The notes under the pieces: model-generated
Seen by the model: only the letters and a program-made list of their open reading frames with translations
What the model was told of the DNA's origin: nothing
Database searches by the model: none
Shown here: positions 1 to 7,251 of the stretch, in pieces
Layout of the letters: each line of letters starts with the position of its first letter
Numbering within the stretch: the stretch's first letter is position 1
Virus record (IMG/VR): IMGVR_UViG_3300042518_000731
Span: 1-35,244 of that record
Source: a virus
Length of the DNA: 35,244 nucleotides
Reading direction: 5' to 3' (one strand)
Made by a program: the position numbers and the translations under genes

Positions 1-2
1 AC

Positions 3-494
3 TTAGCAAGTGGTCAAGGTTACATAAGTCACGTCTATCTACCTCATGGTAGTGACATTAGACGCAGTAGTGAAGCCAATCCTTCTTTGAAAGGACTTAT
101 GGATTACTATATGCAAACGCGGTATTCCTGTATGTTACCTACGGTTCCTGTACCTCTTATTGCAGGACTAGGTATTGTTCAAGGTGCAAGTAAAGAATTA
201 GGTAATTTACCTGCTATATCCTATGGTAGAACGATCGCACATGCGAGATCTATCATTGCCGAACAGATTATATACGCCATAGGACTTGAATATACATTGA
301 ACTATGGATATGAAGAATGGTGTGAAGAACGACCTTTTGTTGAAATAGCATGGCCTAGTTGGGTAAACTTTGATGGTATCCCTGGATTAAACCCAGTTAG
401 TCAACCTAGTAAACCTATAGAAGTTCAGGAAGAGGAAGCAAAAGAGAAATTTGTTCAACTTAACGGGGATTTTGTAAGAGCCAATCTTGGATGA
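3..494 (+). CDS. Probable portal protein, C-terminal part (truncated by window edge)
   Basis: The frame is open from the first bases of the window, so the N-terminus lies outside. About 163 residues are visible. They include a segment on synthesis of a stretch reading YISHVYLP, a helix-rich region with AHARSIIAEQIIYAIGLEY, and an acidic terminal part rich in E and K. The FVEIAWPSWVNFDG region resembles the C-terminal part of phage portal proteins, where a helical segment is followed by a short strand with a conserved tryptophan. It lies just upstream of a protease-like gene and a few kb before the capsid gene, which fits the usual portal-protease-capsid order. The TTG at 87 is probably internal and not a start, because coding sequence continues upstream of it. 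An alternative is another minor head protein. The call rests on position and a weak resemblance. Confidence 0.45.
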   Translation, partial: LASGQGYISHVYLPHGSDIRRSSEANPSLKGLMDYYMQTRYSCMLPTVPVPLIAGLGIVQGASKELGNLPAISYGRTIAHARSIIAEQIIYAIGLEYTLNYGYEEWCEERPFVEIAWPSWVNFDGIPGLNPVSQPSKPIEVQEEEAKEKFVQLNGDFVRANLG

Positions 495-560
495 ATTGCT
501 ATCTTTGTACGATGAATGATCCAATCTTCTCTAATCTATCTATAGAACATTTAGAGTATC

Positions 561-1829
561 ATGGCTAATCCAAAAGATTTCAAAGTAGGTGAGTTTGTAA
601 GTTGGAACTCTAGTGGTGGTAGAGCTAGAGGTAAAATAACTAAAAAAGTCACTGATGGTCTTGTGCCAGACATTGATGTGAAAGTGGAAGGAACTCCAGA
701 AGATCCGGCTTATCAAATTAGAGTCTATAGAGATTCTGAACCTACTGATACATTGGTTGGTCATAAAGGTTCTGCTTTAACGAAAATCCAACCTATCGAA
801 TCCAAAAGAGCTGTCGATAGTGACAGACTGGACGAAGTATATGGAAAATATAGAGATGCTGTAAATATGTCGGCTTCTGAATTGCAAAGATGGTCAGAAA
901 CCGAATGTAGCAGGAAAGCTTCTGTGTCTCGCGCTCCAATTAAAAGAAATTTAGAACTTCTAAAAACTAAAAAGGCAGAGTGGACTAATAAGCATATTAG
1001 ATGGGCTAACAGAACCATTAGTTTTGTAAGTCGTATGAAGAATATGCCTAATGGAGAACCTGTTTCTAAAGAGTGTCCTAGTAAACGTGACATATCGTTA
1101 AAGAATTGGGCTTATGATCCTAGTAAATCCTCTAACAAGAGTGTTACGTCCTCAGATAATTCAAGACGTTTTGTGTTAGACGTTTCAGAAGACGAGTTTT
1201 ATAAAGCTTTCTCGAACGCTACAGATGTAACTGAGAAAGAACTCACCCAGATACGTGAATTAACAGATGAAAGTACGATCGCTGATAATTGGGTTATCGT
1301 AAAACTAAACATCGCTAATAACCTTGTCAATCAGAACGATCGTAAGTTAGATGTGAAGTTGTTAACTATGATTGGAGCTAATCTCGTAGGAGAGAATCTT
1401 GTCGTAGACGATGACAATTTTATCTTATCCAGTTCAGTTGTTATCGACGAAAATTCTGAAGGCTTTAGCGATCATAACAAAGAGATTATAGAGAAAGAAG
1501 GATTAGCTTCGTTGGTATTAGCGATCGCTGTTTCTCGTAGTTCTACATTGTTTAAGAACATTGAAGATAAGGTTTATAAGAGTGTATCATTTACTATTTC
1601 TCTATATAAACCTCATCTCCGCTGTCCTAATTGCGAAATGCTAAAATCAGGCGATCAAGTACGTGTGGATACTTATTATGAAGACGAACACAACAATAGA
1701 ACGTTTTCTTGTCCACACTTAGCAGCGTCTACTCCTATACAGGACATTGTGGGTGACGCATTTCATTTCAACGACTATGTTATTCTTGATTCACAAGATG
1801 TGGATAGTGTTGATTTAGTAATCGATTAA
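561..1829 (+). CDS. Multidomain protein: DUF2945-like + conserved RWSE/CPSKRDISLKNWAYDP domain + protease-like C-terminus
   Basis: There are three parts. Residues 6-76 (FKVGEFVSWNSSGGRARGKI, then an ALTKI end) match the small beta-barrel DUF2945 (hypervirulence-associated TUDOR) family. Residues 92-187, with RWSETECSRKASVSRAPIKR and SKRDISLKNWAYDP, look like a conserved domain found in phage and bacterial proteins of unknown role (I recall it as DUF6321-like). Residues 205-405 align by eye with the protein at 7252-8148: NNLVNQ/NNLVDY, GENLVVDDD/GRPLLVDHD, NKEIIEKEG/NQEIIQNEG, then CPNC and CPH against CPDC and CDH. That paralogue resembles a prohead protease. Here the putative catalytic His is Asp (VDDD, 282-285), while a Ser segment SVSFTI (341-346) remains. 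It may be an inactive or structural head protein. The 3' end overlaps the convergent gene at 1815. Confidence 0.7.
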   Translation: MANPKDFKVGEFVSWNSSGGRARGKITKKVTDGLVPDIDVKVEGTPEDPAYQIRVYRDSEPTDTLVGHKGSALTKIQPIESKRAVDSDRLDEVYGKYRDAVNMSASELQRWSETECSRKASVSRAPIKRNLELLKTKKAEWTNKHIRWANRTISFVSRMKNMPNGEPVSKECPSKRDISLKNWAYDPSKSSNKSVTSSDNSRRFVLDVSEDEFYKAFSNATDVTEKELTQIRELTDESTIADNWVIVKLNIANNLVNQNDRKLDVKLLTMIGANLVGENLVVDDDNFILSSSVVIDENSEGFSDHNKEIIEKEGLASLVLAIAVSRSSTLFKNIEDKVYKSVSFTISLYKPHLRCPNCEMLKSGDQVRVDTYYEDEHNNRTFSCPHLAASTPIQDIVGDAFHFNDYVILDSQDVDSVDLVID

Positions 1830-2123
1830 TCCTTCTCTATACATAGGAAAATCTTCGCTCAATCTAAGGAGTACTGTTTTTCCTTCCTCTGTACAATAAT
1901 ATAGTCTTTTCTTAGTATTCAATTCTATCAAACCTAGATCTAACATAGGTTTAATGTAGAATTCGTATTTACCTTTTTTGTCTATTTGTTTTTGTTGTTC
2001 GTTATCGCACTGTTCGTACCACAGTTCATCTAGTTCGTTTAGATCTTCGTCTATGTACGAGATGAACGCAGCTTCTAACAAACTTCTGTGTATATCAGAA
2101 ATGAGTATCAGTTCCGGTAGCAT
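1815..2123 (-). CDS. Small winged-helix-like protein, function unknown
   Basis: This is a 102-residue protein on the minus strand inside an otherwise rightward block. The second half reads KPMLDLGLIELNTKKRLYY followed by CTEEGKTVLLRL. That is the pattern of a winged helix: recognition helix, then a short beta wing, then LTEEGK. The first half is acidic and helical. It overlaps the 3' end of the upstream plus-strand gene by 15 bases in a convergent arrangement. The region ahead of its start shows only a weak GGAAC. It could be a small DNA-binding regulator; its target is not apparent. Confidence 0.5.
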   Translation of the reverse strand: MLPELILISDIHRSLLEAAFISYIDEDLNELDELWYEQCDNEQQKQIDKKGKYEFYIKPMLDLGLIELNTKKRLYYCTEEGKTVLLRLSEDFPMYREGLIDY

Positions 2124-2215
2124 AATATAGTATTAAAGTTCCAACAACATAGCTATTATGCTAGCACACGTTTCTCTTGCTGTGTTATGATTCTTAAAAC
2201 ATATCCTAGTGGCGC

Positions 2216-2440
2216 ATGTGGTTAATCACTAAAATCCAAAGATTGTGGCGTAGGTTGTTACGCCAGCAGTTGTATTGGGTTCAGTGCGATCGCTACAGTA
2301 GAAAACACAATCGATTCCTAGATCGCACCATCATCGCCATATGGGCGCGAAACGAATTGTCGGCTATTCATAGAGCTGAAAAACATCTATCTAACAAGAG
2401 TGTTATAGTATTACCATGTATAGCGAAATTCTTAGTGTGA
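2216..2440 (+). CDS. Small basic protein, unknown
   Basis: A 74-residue ORF beginning MWLITKIQRLWRRLLRQQ, rich in Arg and Trp at its start and amphipathic overall. It overlaps the next gene by 25 bases, so the two may be translationally coupled. No strong ribosome binding site is visible ahead of the ATG. No family is recognised. It could be a chance ORF, but it fills the space between convergent and rightward genes and carries a HIP1-core site typical of this genome. Confidence 0.4.
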   Translation: MWLITKIQRLWRRLLRQQLYWVQCDRYSRKHNRFLDRTIIAIWARNELSAIHRAEKHLSNKSVIVLPCIAKFLV

Positions 2441-2682
2441 TCTTTGAGCTTTGTGTATCATACATACTGGTAGGTATGGTTTTAACAACACTCCTACTAT
2501 TATTGGTCTTAACGGCGTTGATTATCAACGATGAAGGATTATTTGTTATATTAGGCTTGGAGTTTGGTAATAGTGCTGAAAAGATATTCTCTTCTCATTT
2601 TTGGATAAAATGGTTTGTGCTATCGTTGTTTGGATGGCCCTATGTAATATATAAAATCAAGAATCTGAATAATGAAGTCTAA
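2416..2682 (+). CDS. Small membrane protein (possible holin)
   Basis: 88 residues with a long hydrophobic segment at about 8-37 (LCVSYILVGMVLTTLLLLL within it) and a second at about 62-80 (WIKWFVLSLFGWPYVIYKI), ending in a short charged tail. Two membrane passes with a small size fit a class II holin topology, and an M15 peptidase gene lies 2.5 kb downstream. The sequence itself matches no holin family I recognise, so this is a topology-based suggestion only. It overlaps the next gene by 11 bases. Confidence 0.5.
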   Translation: MYSEILSVIFELCVSYILVGMVLTTLLLLLVLTALIINDEGLFVILGLEFGNSAEKIFSSHFWIKWFVLSLFGWPYVIYKIKNLNNEV

Positions 2683-3052
2683 ACAAAGCGATCGTCATAA
2701 AAATAGAGAACATCTAAAAAAGACTTTACTGAATTTTTACAATGATGAAGTTAAGATTCGTGTTCTCCAATCTTTTACAAGGTGTCAACATTGTGATAAA
2801 TTATACAGTGATACAGTACACCATAAAAGAGGGAGACAAGGTGTTATACGTCTAGATAGAGATTCTATAAAGGAGGAACTCTTGCTATATAGTCCACAAT
2901 TAGTGGAAATTATTCAAGAACATTTTATCGACAGCATTCCACTTCTCATATATTCTGGTAACTTAATGGCTGTAAATAATGTATGTCATCGTTACATACA
3001 TGATAATCCTGCTATAAGTTACGAGAACGGTTGGATGTTAAAACGTATATAA
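2672..3052 (+). CDS. HNH-type endonuclease-like protein
   Basis: 126 residues with CQHC (38-41), VHHKRGRQG (about 49-57) and, near the end, NLMAVNNVCHRYIHDNP. This is the layout of HNH-type proteins: a zinc-knuckle CxxC, a paired-His strand, then an Asn and a terminal H-x3-H-like helix. The helical insert between the two halves (about 60-90) is longer than in minimal HNH domains. It could act in DNA packaging, where HNH proteins sit near terminase and portal genes, or as a homing-type nuclease. It begins inside the end of the membrane protein gene. Confidence 0.6.
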   Translation: MKSKQSDRHKNREHLKKTLLNFYNDEVKIRVLQSFTRCQHCDKLYSDTVHHKRGRQGVIRLDRDSIKEELLLYSPQLVEIIQEHFIDSIPLLIYSGNLMAVNNVCHRYIHDNPAISYENGWMLKRI

Positions 3053-3064
3053 CGAGGAGTATCT

Positions 3065-3676
3065 ATGATCCAATATATTCTCGGTTTTATTTCAGGAAGT
3101 GCAGCTATTCTTGCTTATGGAGCTTTTCTAAATAAGAAGAATAAAGCTGAACAACTTATTAAAGCCAACCTACTCAACGTTGTAATAGGAGATATACCAT
3201 CTGGCTTTGATGGATATTGTTATCAGAGAGAAGACAATATATTTCTTATTCGATTGTTTGAAGAACGTATGGAGGAAGAGATTAACGAAGATAATCTTGA
3301 TCTACCTGAAGTGGTAACAACTAAGAGACTGATACCTATTGCTCATGGTATATCTAAACGTAATTTCGTAAAAGAAATATCGTTTGAGGAATGGGCTATA
3401 CAAGTCATGATGAGTTGTGTTGATGGTGTATTGTCATCAGTGCCCGTGGAGAATTACATCATAGAGGGACCGGAAGAGAACTATCACTTGTTGCGTATTA
3501 TTGAACCAGATGGTGATACCATCAAAACGATCGCCCATGGCGTAAAAGATTCTAATGGACTTCGTTTGGTTGATGAATATCAATGGGCTATGCAAGGAGG
3601 TATTCAATTAATTAACCAAGAAGGTAATCCTATTCTTTATAGTATCAACGACGACGAAGATTTAGAAGAAGTTTGA
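3065..3676 (+). CDS. Membrane-anchored acidic protein, unknown
   Basis: 203 residues. The N-terminus (MIQYILGFISGSAAILAYGAF) is a single hydrophobic anchor followed by KKNK, so the rest is predicted cytoplasmic. The remainder is acidic (many EE and ED pairs, ending DDEDLEEV). It contains two similar stretches, LIPIAHGISKRN and IKTIAHGVKDSN, each followed by a W-containing helix (FEEWAIQ and YQWAMQ), which suggests an internal duplication of about 80-90 residues. A strong ribosome binding site (CGAGGAG) sits 7 bases before the ATG. I recognise no family. Confidence 0.55.
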   Translation: MIQYILGFISGSAAILAYGAFLNKKNKAEQLIKANLLNVVIGDIPSGFDGYCYQREDNIFLIRLFEERMEEEINEDNLDLPEVVTTKRLIPIAHGISKRNFVKEISFEEWAIQVMMSCVDGVLSSVPVENYIIEGPEENYHLLRIIEPDGDTIKTIAHGVKDSNGLRLVDEYQWAMQGGIQLINQEGNPILYSINDDEDLEEV

Positions 3677-3732
3677 TTTTTTCTGTATCCTGTAATAGAA
3701 TATAACTTTCCAACTATTTTCTATGGATCCTT

Positions 3733-5061
3733 ATGGAAACAAAAAAGTGTGATACTTGTGAACAAATTTTGTCCATAGATAAGTTTGAACTTCGTTCTGA
3801 TCGCGGAACATATAGAAAGGATTGTAAATCTTGTCGTTACAAAGCAAAACGCGATCGTCGTAAACAAGGAGTTTCTAAGACCGAAGTAACAGTTGATATA
3901 CAAAAAGATGACGCAACTGGTATCATAACGGCCAATATAACAACCATTGGATCTCCAGCAGATCCTATTGAGTATCTAAAGTCTAAGGGTATAGATACCG
4001 ACTCTTACACAATGACTAATGGGCGTGTAAAGAGCTGGACGACCTCTATGAAACTTAGAGACAAAGGAGGTCAAGACACTCTTACTCAGATTGAAAACTT
4101 TGGTGTTACTGCTAACATCGTACCTAAGACAATTAATCCTATTGAATTTGGTTTACAACAAGTAAAGTGGACTAGACCTGAATCAAAGTATAAATCTGAT
4201 ACTAGACCAAAACACATAGAAAATATATTAGTATTACCTGATATTCATTTTGGATATCGTTCTGTCAATGGAAATCTAGTATCTACTCATGACGAAAAAG
4301 CTTTGGTTCTAGTTCTAAAGTTGGTAGAATTGTTAAATCCACATCTTATTGTAGCGTTAGGTGACACATTAGACTTTCCTGAATTTGGTCGTCATCCCCA
4401 TGGAGTAGATCTTAAAGGTCATACTCAAAAATCATTACAGACGGCAGCAACTTTCTTTCACGATATTAGAGAACTTACAGATTGTGAATTTAGAGTTATA
4501 GAAGGAAATCACGATAAAAGAGTTGGCGACTATGTAAGAGAGGCTATCAAAACGGTCGTAGACGTCCCTGGATTCACGTTTACTATCCCTAGCATATCTG
4601 ATATGTTAGATTTCACTGGTAAGAACATAATTTATCATGGTGGTTTTACTGAAGAAGGCTTCGATGGTTATACTAGCGGAGCCAATGTATGGAAACATCG
4701 TGATTGGATCTATACTCATGGTGAAAAATGCGGTAAAGATGCGATCGCTGATACCATGAAATCCTACTATTCAAATGTTGTTATGGGACATATTCACAGG
4801 CAGTCTACTGTCTCACAGATGATTCCTGTACCTACAGATCGTGGTATAAAGTATAAAAGAATGTGGGGTGTTTGCCCAGGTATGATTGGTAAACAAGACC
4901 CTACACTACCTGGTTATGGCGTAGAACGTAATTACCAACAAGGTGTAACTATTATTACCCATTTTTCAAGAGATGACTGGCAGACTTTTGATTCTACAGT
5001 TACACAAATACCTTTCATTGATGGACACTGTTTTTATAACAGCGATCTTTTAGTAGCATAA
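3733..5061 (+). CDS. Metallophosphoesterase with N-terminal zinc finger
   Basis: 442 residues. An N-terminal treble-clef-like zinc finger uses C6, C9, C31 and C34 (KKCDTCEQIL ... DCKSCRYKAKRDRRK), a module common on phage DNA-acting enzymes. From about 160 a calcineurin-like phosphoesterase domain follows with every core motif: PDIHFG (169-174), GDTLDF (210-215), GNHDKR (258-263), THG (328-330) and GHIH (352-355). These would bind two metal ions and hydrolyse a phosphoester. The substrate is unknown; related phage enzymes are proposed to act on nucleic acid or nucleotides, and the zinc finger makes DNA or RNA plausible. The ATG at 3733 lacks a clear Shine-Dalgarno sequence. Confidence 0.85.
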   Translation: METKKCDTCEQILSIDKFELRSDRGTYRKDCKSCRYKAKRDRRKQGVSKTEVTVDIQKDDATGIITANITTIGSPADPIEYLKSKGIDTDSYTMTNGRVKSWTTSMKLRDKGGQDTLTQIENFGVTANIVPKTINPIEFGLQQVKWTRPESKYKSDTRPKHIENILVLPDIHFGYRSVNGNLVSTHDEKALVLVLKLVELLNPHLIVALGDTLDFPEFGRHPHGVDLKGHTQKSLQTAATFFHDIRELTDCEFRVIEGNHDKRVGDYVREAIKTVVDVPGFTFTIPSISDMLDFTGKNIIYHGGFTEEGFDGYTSGANVWKHRDWIYTHGEKCGKDAIADTMKSYYSNVVMGHIHRQSTVSQMIPVPTDRGIKYKRMWGVCPGMIGKQDPTLPGYGVERNYQQGVTIITHFSRDDWQTFDSTVTQIPFIDGHCFYNSDLLVA

Positions 5062-5085
5062 ACCAAACATCTTATTGTCTTTAGT

Positions 5086-5094
5086 TATAAATAA
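5086..5094 (+). promoter_or_regulatory. TATAAATAA box, candidate late promoter
   Basis: TATAAATAA lies about 50 bases before the M15 peptidase start. The identical 9-mer lies ahead of the major capsid gene (8919-8927). It resembles the T4-type late promoter core TATAAATA. Two copies, both intergenic and both ahead of classic late genes, are the support. Confidence 0.4.
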
Positions 5095-5100
5095 ATAAAA

Positions 5101-5144
5101 GGCTAAAACGCTAAAATGGTATTTGTAAATAGCGTTGTATAGCC
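5101..5144 (+). promoter_or_regulatory. Leader hairpin abutting the M15 peptidase start
   Basis: GGCTA (5101-5105) pairs with TAGCC (5140-5144), and inside it ACGCTA (5108-5113) pairs with TAGCGT (5130-5135). The structure ends exactly at the ATG at 5145, and no Shine-Dalgarno sequence is present. A fold this close to the start could limit translation of a lysis gene. Base pairing is read directly; the function is inferred. Confidence 0.45.
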
Positions 5145-5891
5145 ATGGAACTTATCACAACTTCAGATACGTATCTAAAACCTAGTGCCGCAGATAGCAG
5201 CACTATTGGTAAAGAAGAACTCGCTATTGCCAAACGTGGTAAGACTTTTCCTATTGCAGCATATAGGGAAGAAGGGAGTCACATTGTCTTCACGTTAGAT
5301 ATTGAAAAGATTGATCCTAAAACTATTCACAAAAGTGGCAAAAACACTTGGTATGTCTGGAAAGGTGCTATAGAAGATCAAAGCGGTTTTAGTATGGACA
5401 ATAAACCTATAGATTCTTCTGTAAGTAAGCCTAAGGATCTCGGTGTATCATTTCTTTTACCCGGTAACAGTGTTAGAACTTGGTCAGGACAACCTGTACA
5501 CGATCGCAAGGCACCTAATATTACATGGGGTGAAGTATTACATTTTACACCTTCTGGTAATTATCGTCGTCCTGCTAATGCGTCTGTAGTGGCGAATTTA
5601 ATAAGTATTTCTATAAAAGCTCAAAAGATATGCGATCGTTTTGGAGAATCCATTATCATCCGTAGTGGTTACAGAGATCCTGAGACTAATGCCCGTGTTG
5701 GAGGTGCCCCTTTTAGTATGCACGTTCAAGGCAAAGCGTTAGATATAGCCATTCCTGGACGATCGCCTTTAGAACTTTATAGACTTCTTAATGATGAATG
5801 GCGAGGTGGTTTAGCATATAGTAACAGTATGCAGTTTCTACACGTTGATGATAGATCTGGTGATGCCAGATGGATTTATCCTGGCGGTTAA
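5145..5891 (+). CDS. M15-family peptidase, probable endolysin
   Basis: 248 residues. The C-terminal half has the zinc-site signature of M15 D-Ala-D-Ala carboxypeptidase or L-Ala-D-Glu peptidase enzymes: IRSGYRDPETNARVGGAPF, then SMHVQGKALD with ligands H193 and D200, and FLHVDD with H233. The N-terminal ~85 residues (many strands, WYVWKGAIED) look like an SH3-type wall-binding module. It would cleave the peptide stems of peptidoglycan at lysis. A TATAAATAA box and a hairpin lie ahead of the gene, suggesting late expression with extra control. No signal peptide is visible, so a holin would be needed for export. It lies in the portal-to-capsid block and not after the tail genes, which is unusual. 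Confidence 0.85.
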   Translation: MELITTSDTYLKPSAADSSTIGKEELAIAKRGKTFPIAAYREEGSHIVFTLDIEKIDPKTIHKSGKNTWYVWKGAIEDQSGFSMDNKPIDSSVSKPKDLGVSFLLPGNSVRTWSGQPVHDRKAPNITWGEVLHFTPSGNYRRPANASVVANLISISIKAQKICDRFGESIIIRSGYRDPETNARVGGAPFSMHVQGKALDIAIPGRSPLELYRLLNDEWRGGLAYSNSMQFLHVDDRSGDARWIYPGG

Positions 5892-5978
5892 CGGTATTCT
5901 GTACTTGTTAATTCGGTTTGTTGCTATTTGTAGATCGCGTCTTAGATCAGATAATCTAACTATGGTTTAGGTAGAGTC

Positions 5979-6290
5979 ATGGATCAGCGAAAGATAAGCA
6001 TCCTAAAATCTGTCGTCCAAGCCAGTCATAAACCCGCACATCTACGGGCTATTCACCCTGACGTGTTATATGTGGAACCTGCTTATGTGCCTCACACAGG
6101 CAAGTTTCTATATCGTATCATAATGAAAGACGGAGAAACCATATACGGTTATGCCAAGGTGCAAAATCGTGGTGGTCCCTCTTATCTTTCTCTTTACATG
6201 GTAGATGCTTGGGACTGGTTAAGTATGGGCGGTTTATACCTTCTCGCTGATAAATTTGATTCTGATTCTTTAGAAACTGAGAATCGCTAA
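5979..6290 (+). CDS. Unknown 103-residue protein
   Basis: Begins MDQRKISILKSVVQ and has a central beta-rich part (GKFLYRIIMKDGETIYGYAKV), then a Tyr- and Trp-rich stretch and an acidic tail. No motif of a known family is visible. It follows the M15 peptidase gene by 87 bases and could be a lysis accessory or a structural protein; nothing in the sequence decides this. Confidence 0.5.
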   Translation: MDQRKISILKSVVQASHKPAHLRAIHPDVLYVEPAYVPHTGKFLYRIIMKDGETIYGYAKVQNRGGPSYLSLYMVDAWDWLSMGGLYLLADKFDSDSLETENR

Positions 6291-6419
6291 ACCGTTGTAG
6301 CGTTCTATATTGGATTAGATGATTGACAATATTTTTGAAAACTACAACACAATTTTCTTGTCTATTAGATCTCCTCCCCATGTTAAAATCGTGTAAACGA
6401 TCGCAAGAGGTTCACTAAA

Positions 6420-6545
6420 ATGCACAATAGAGAATTTTTGTTGATGATGTCTAATTATCAGGAGGTTGGCAAACGTCGTGAAAGATTAAGAAAGAGGGCC
6501 GAACAATATGTGTTTCGACCCGTACACAATCCGATGACGCCTTAA
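6420..6545 (+). CDS. Possible 41-residue basic protein
   Basis: A short ORF (MHNREFLLMMSNYQEVGKRR ...) ending PVHNPMTP. It has AAGAGG about 9 bases before the ATG and a basic helix in the middle. Its last 95 bases overlap, on the opposite strand, the 70-residue ORF at 6451-6663, so probably only one of the two is real. The upstream 130 bases hold no gene. Confidence 0.3.
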   Translation: MHNREFLLMMSNYQEVGKRRERLRKRAEQYVFRPVHNPMTP

Positions 6546-6663
6546 AATCAGCGATCGCTATTTGTAGTTCTTCCTCTATAGAACTATCTAGCGATCGCTG
6601 GTCTTCTTTAACAACAAACACAATAGCGATCGTGTTTAAATCAATAATCAGAAGTTCTAACAT
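6451..6663 (-). CDS. Possible 70-residue protein, unknown
   Basis: The N-terminal half reads like real protein (MLELLIIDLNTIAIVFVVKE, then an acidic helix) and contains three HIP1-core sites. The second half is less convincing. Its ATG overlaps the stop of the small minus-strand gene at 6657-6806 (CCATGTTAG), a typical coupled junction. The 3' part overlaps the plus-strand ORF at 6420-6545. Confidence 0.35.
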   Translation of the reverse strand: MLELLIIDLNTIAIVFVVKEDQRSLDSSIEEELQIAIADFKASSDCVRVETHIVRPSFLIFHDVCQPPDN

Positions 6664-6806
6664 GGTTTTTTGTTAAGTTCCAATTCCAATGCAAGTCTGG
6701 CTAAATGACGTGATACCCAAAAAGATCTATTATCGTTTGGTGATAAATCACTTAACATGTTTTTGTAGGATTGGATCTCTTCTAAGAGAGCTTCGGTTAA
6801 GGTCAT
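6657..6806 (-). CDS. Small helical protein (49 residues)
   Basis: The frame reads MTLTEALLEEIQSYKNMLSD, then FWVSRHLARLALELELNKKPC. It has a helix-forming composition with regular heptad leucines and normal codon use. It starts 50 bases from the divergent gene at 6857 and its stop overlaps the start of the minus-strand ORF at 6451-6663. No family is recognised. A TAGGGTATACT element lies 15 bases upstream (6822-6832). Confidence 0.4.
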   Translation of the reverse strand: MTLTEALLEEIQSYKNMLSDLSPNDNRSFWVSRHLARLALELELNKKPC

Positions 6807-6856
6807 AAATTATGTACTAGATAGGGTATACTTGAAAAAGTCTATCATAAAACAAG

Positions 6857-7177
6857 ATGCTTAACAAAACAACCGTTAGCGAATTAACTATAGGCGATTG
6901 TATACAGTTTTTAAACGGACAACTACAAACTCCAGATCCGAGTATGTCTATATTTTGTCCATTGCAGGCCGAGATATTAGAAATAGATAGATGTTGGAAT
7001 AGCGATCAAAAGAAATACTTTTATCGTTTTCGTAGTGTCGCCGCTAATAATAGTTGGTCAATCTGGTTCAATGAAGATTATCGCTTTACTGTAGTCAATA
7101 AAAAGACATCATCGAATATATATACAGCCCCGTGGGCGTTTGAAAGTGAAAAGGTGGGGAATATTTCTATAGATTAA
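6857..7177 (+). CDS. Unknown 106-residue protein
   Basis: Begins MLNKTTVSELTIGDCIQFLN and reads as a small beta-rich domain (AEILEIDRC, YFYRFRSVAAN, SWSIWFNEDYRFTVV). The IGDCIQFLNG start resembles small beta-barrel modules that open with a VGD-like turn. Divergent from the 49-residue gene at 6806. No function can be assigned. Confidence 0.5.
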   Translation: MLNKTTVSELTIGDCIQFLNGQLQTPDPSMSIFCPLQAEILEIDRCWNSDQKKYFYRFRSVAANNSWSIWFNEDYRFTVVNKKTSSNIYTAPWAFESEKVGNISID

Positions 7178-7211
7178 GGCAAATGGCTATCTATATACCT
7201 TAAGTGTGTAG

Positions 7212-7242
7212 GAATTTACTATTGTGAAAAATAGTGTAATTC
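7212..7242 (+). promoter_or_regulatory. Leader hairpin before the protease-like gene
   Basis: GAATT (7212-7216) and ACTATT (7218-7223) pair with AATAGT (7230-7235) and AATTC (7238-7242), with loop GTGAAA. The hairpin ends 9 bases before the ATG at 7252; the TAGGAT Shine-Dalgarno-like stretch lies between. No T-run follows, so it is not an intrinsic terminator. Confidence 0.4.
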
Positions 7243-7251
7243 TGTAGGATC

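Noticed and set aside
6323-6350. TTGACA as a -35 box upstream of the 6420 ORF
   Set aside because: No acceptable -10 sequence at the right spacing.
6118-6381. 87-residue minus-strand ORF over the 5979-6290 gene
   Set aside because: Largely antisense to a better-supported gene and of low complexity; treated as a shadow.
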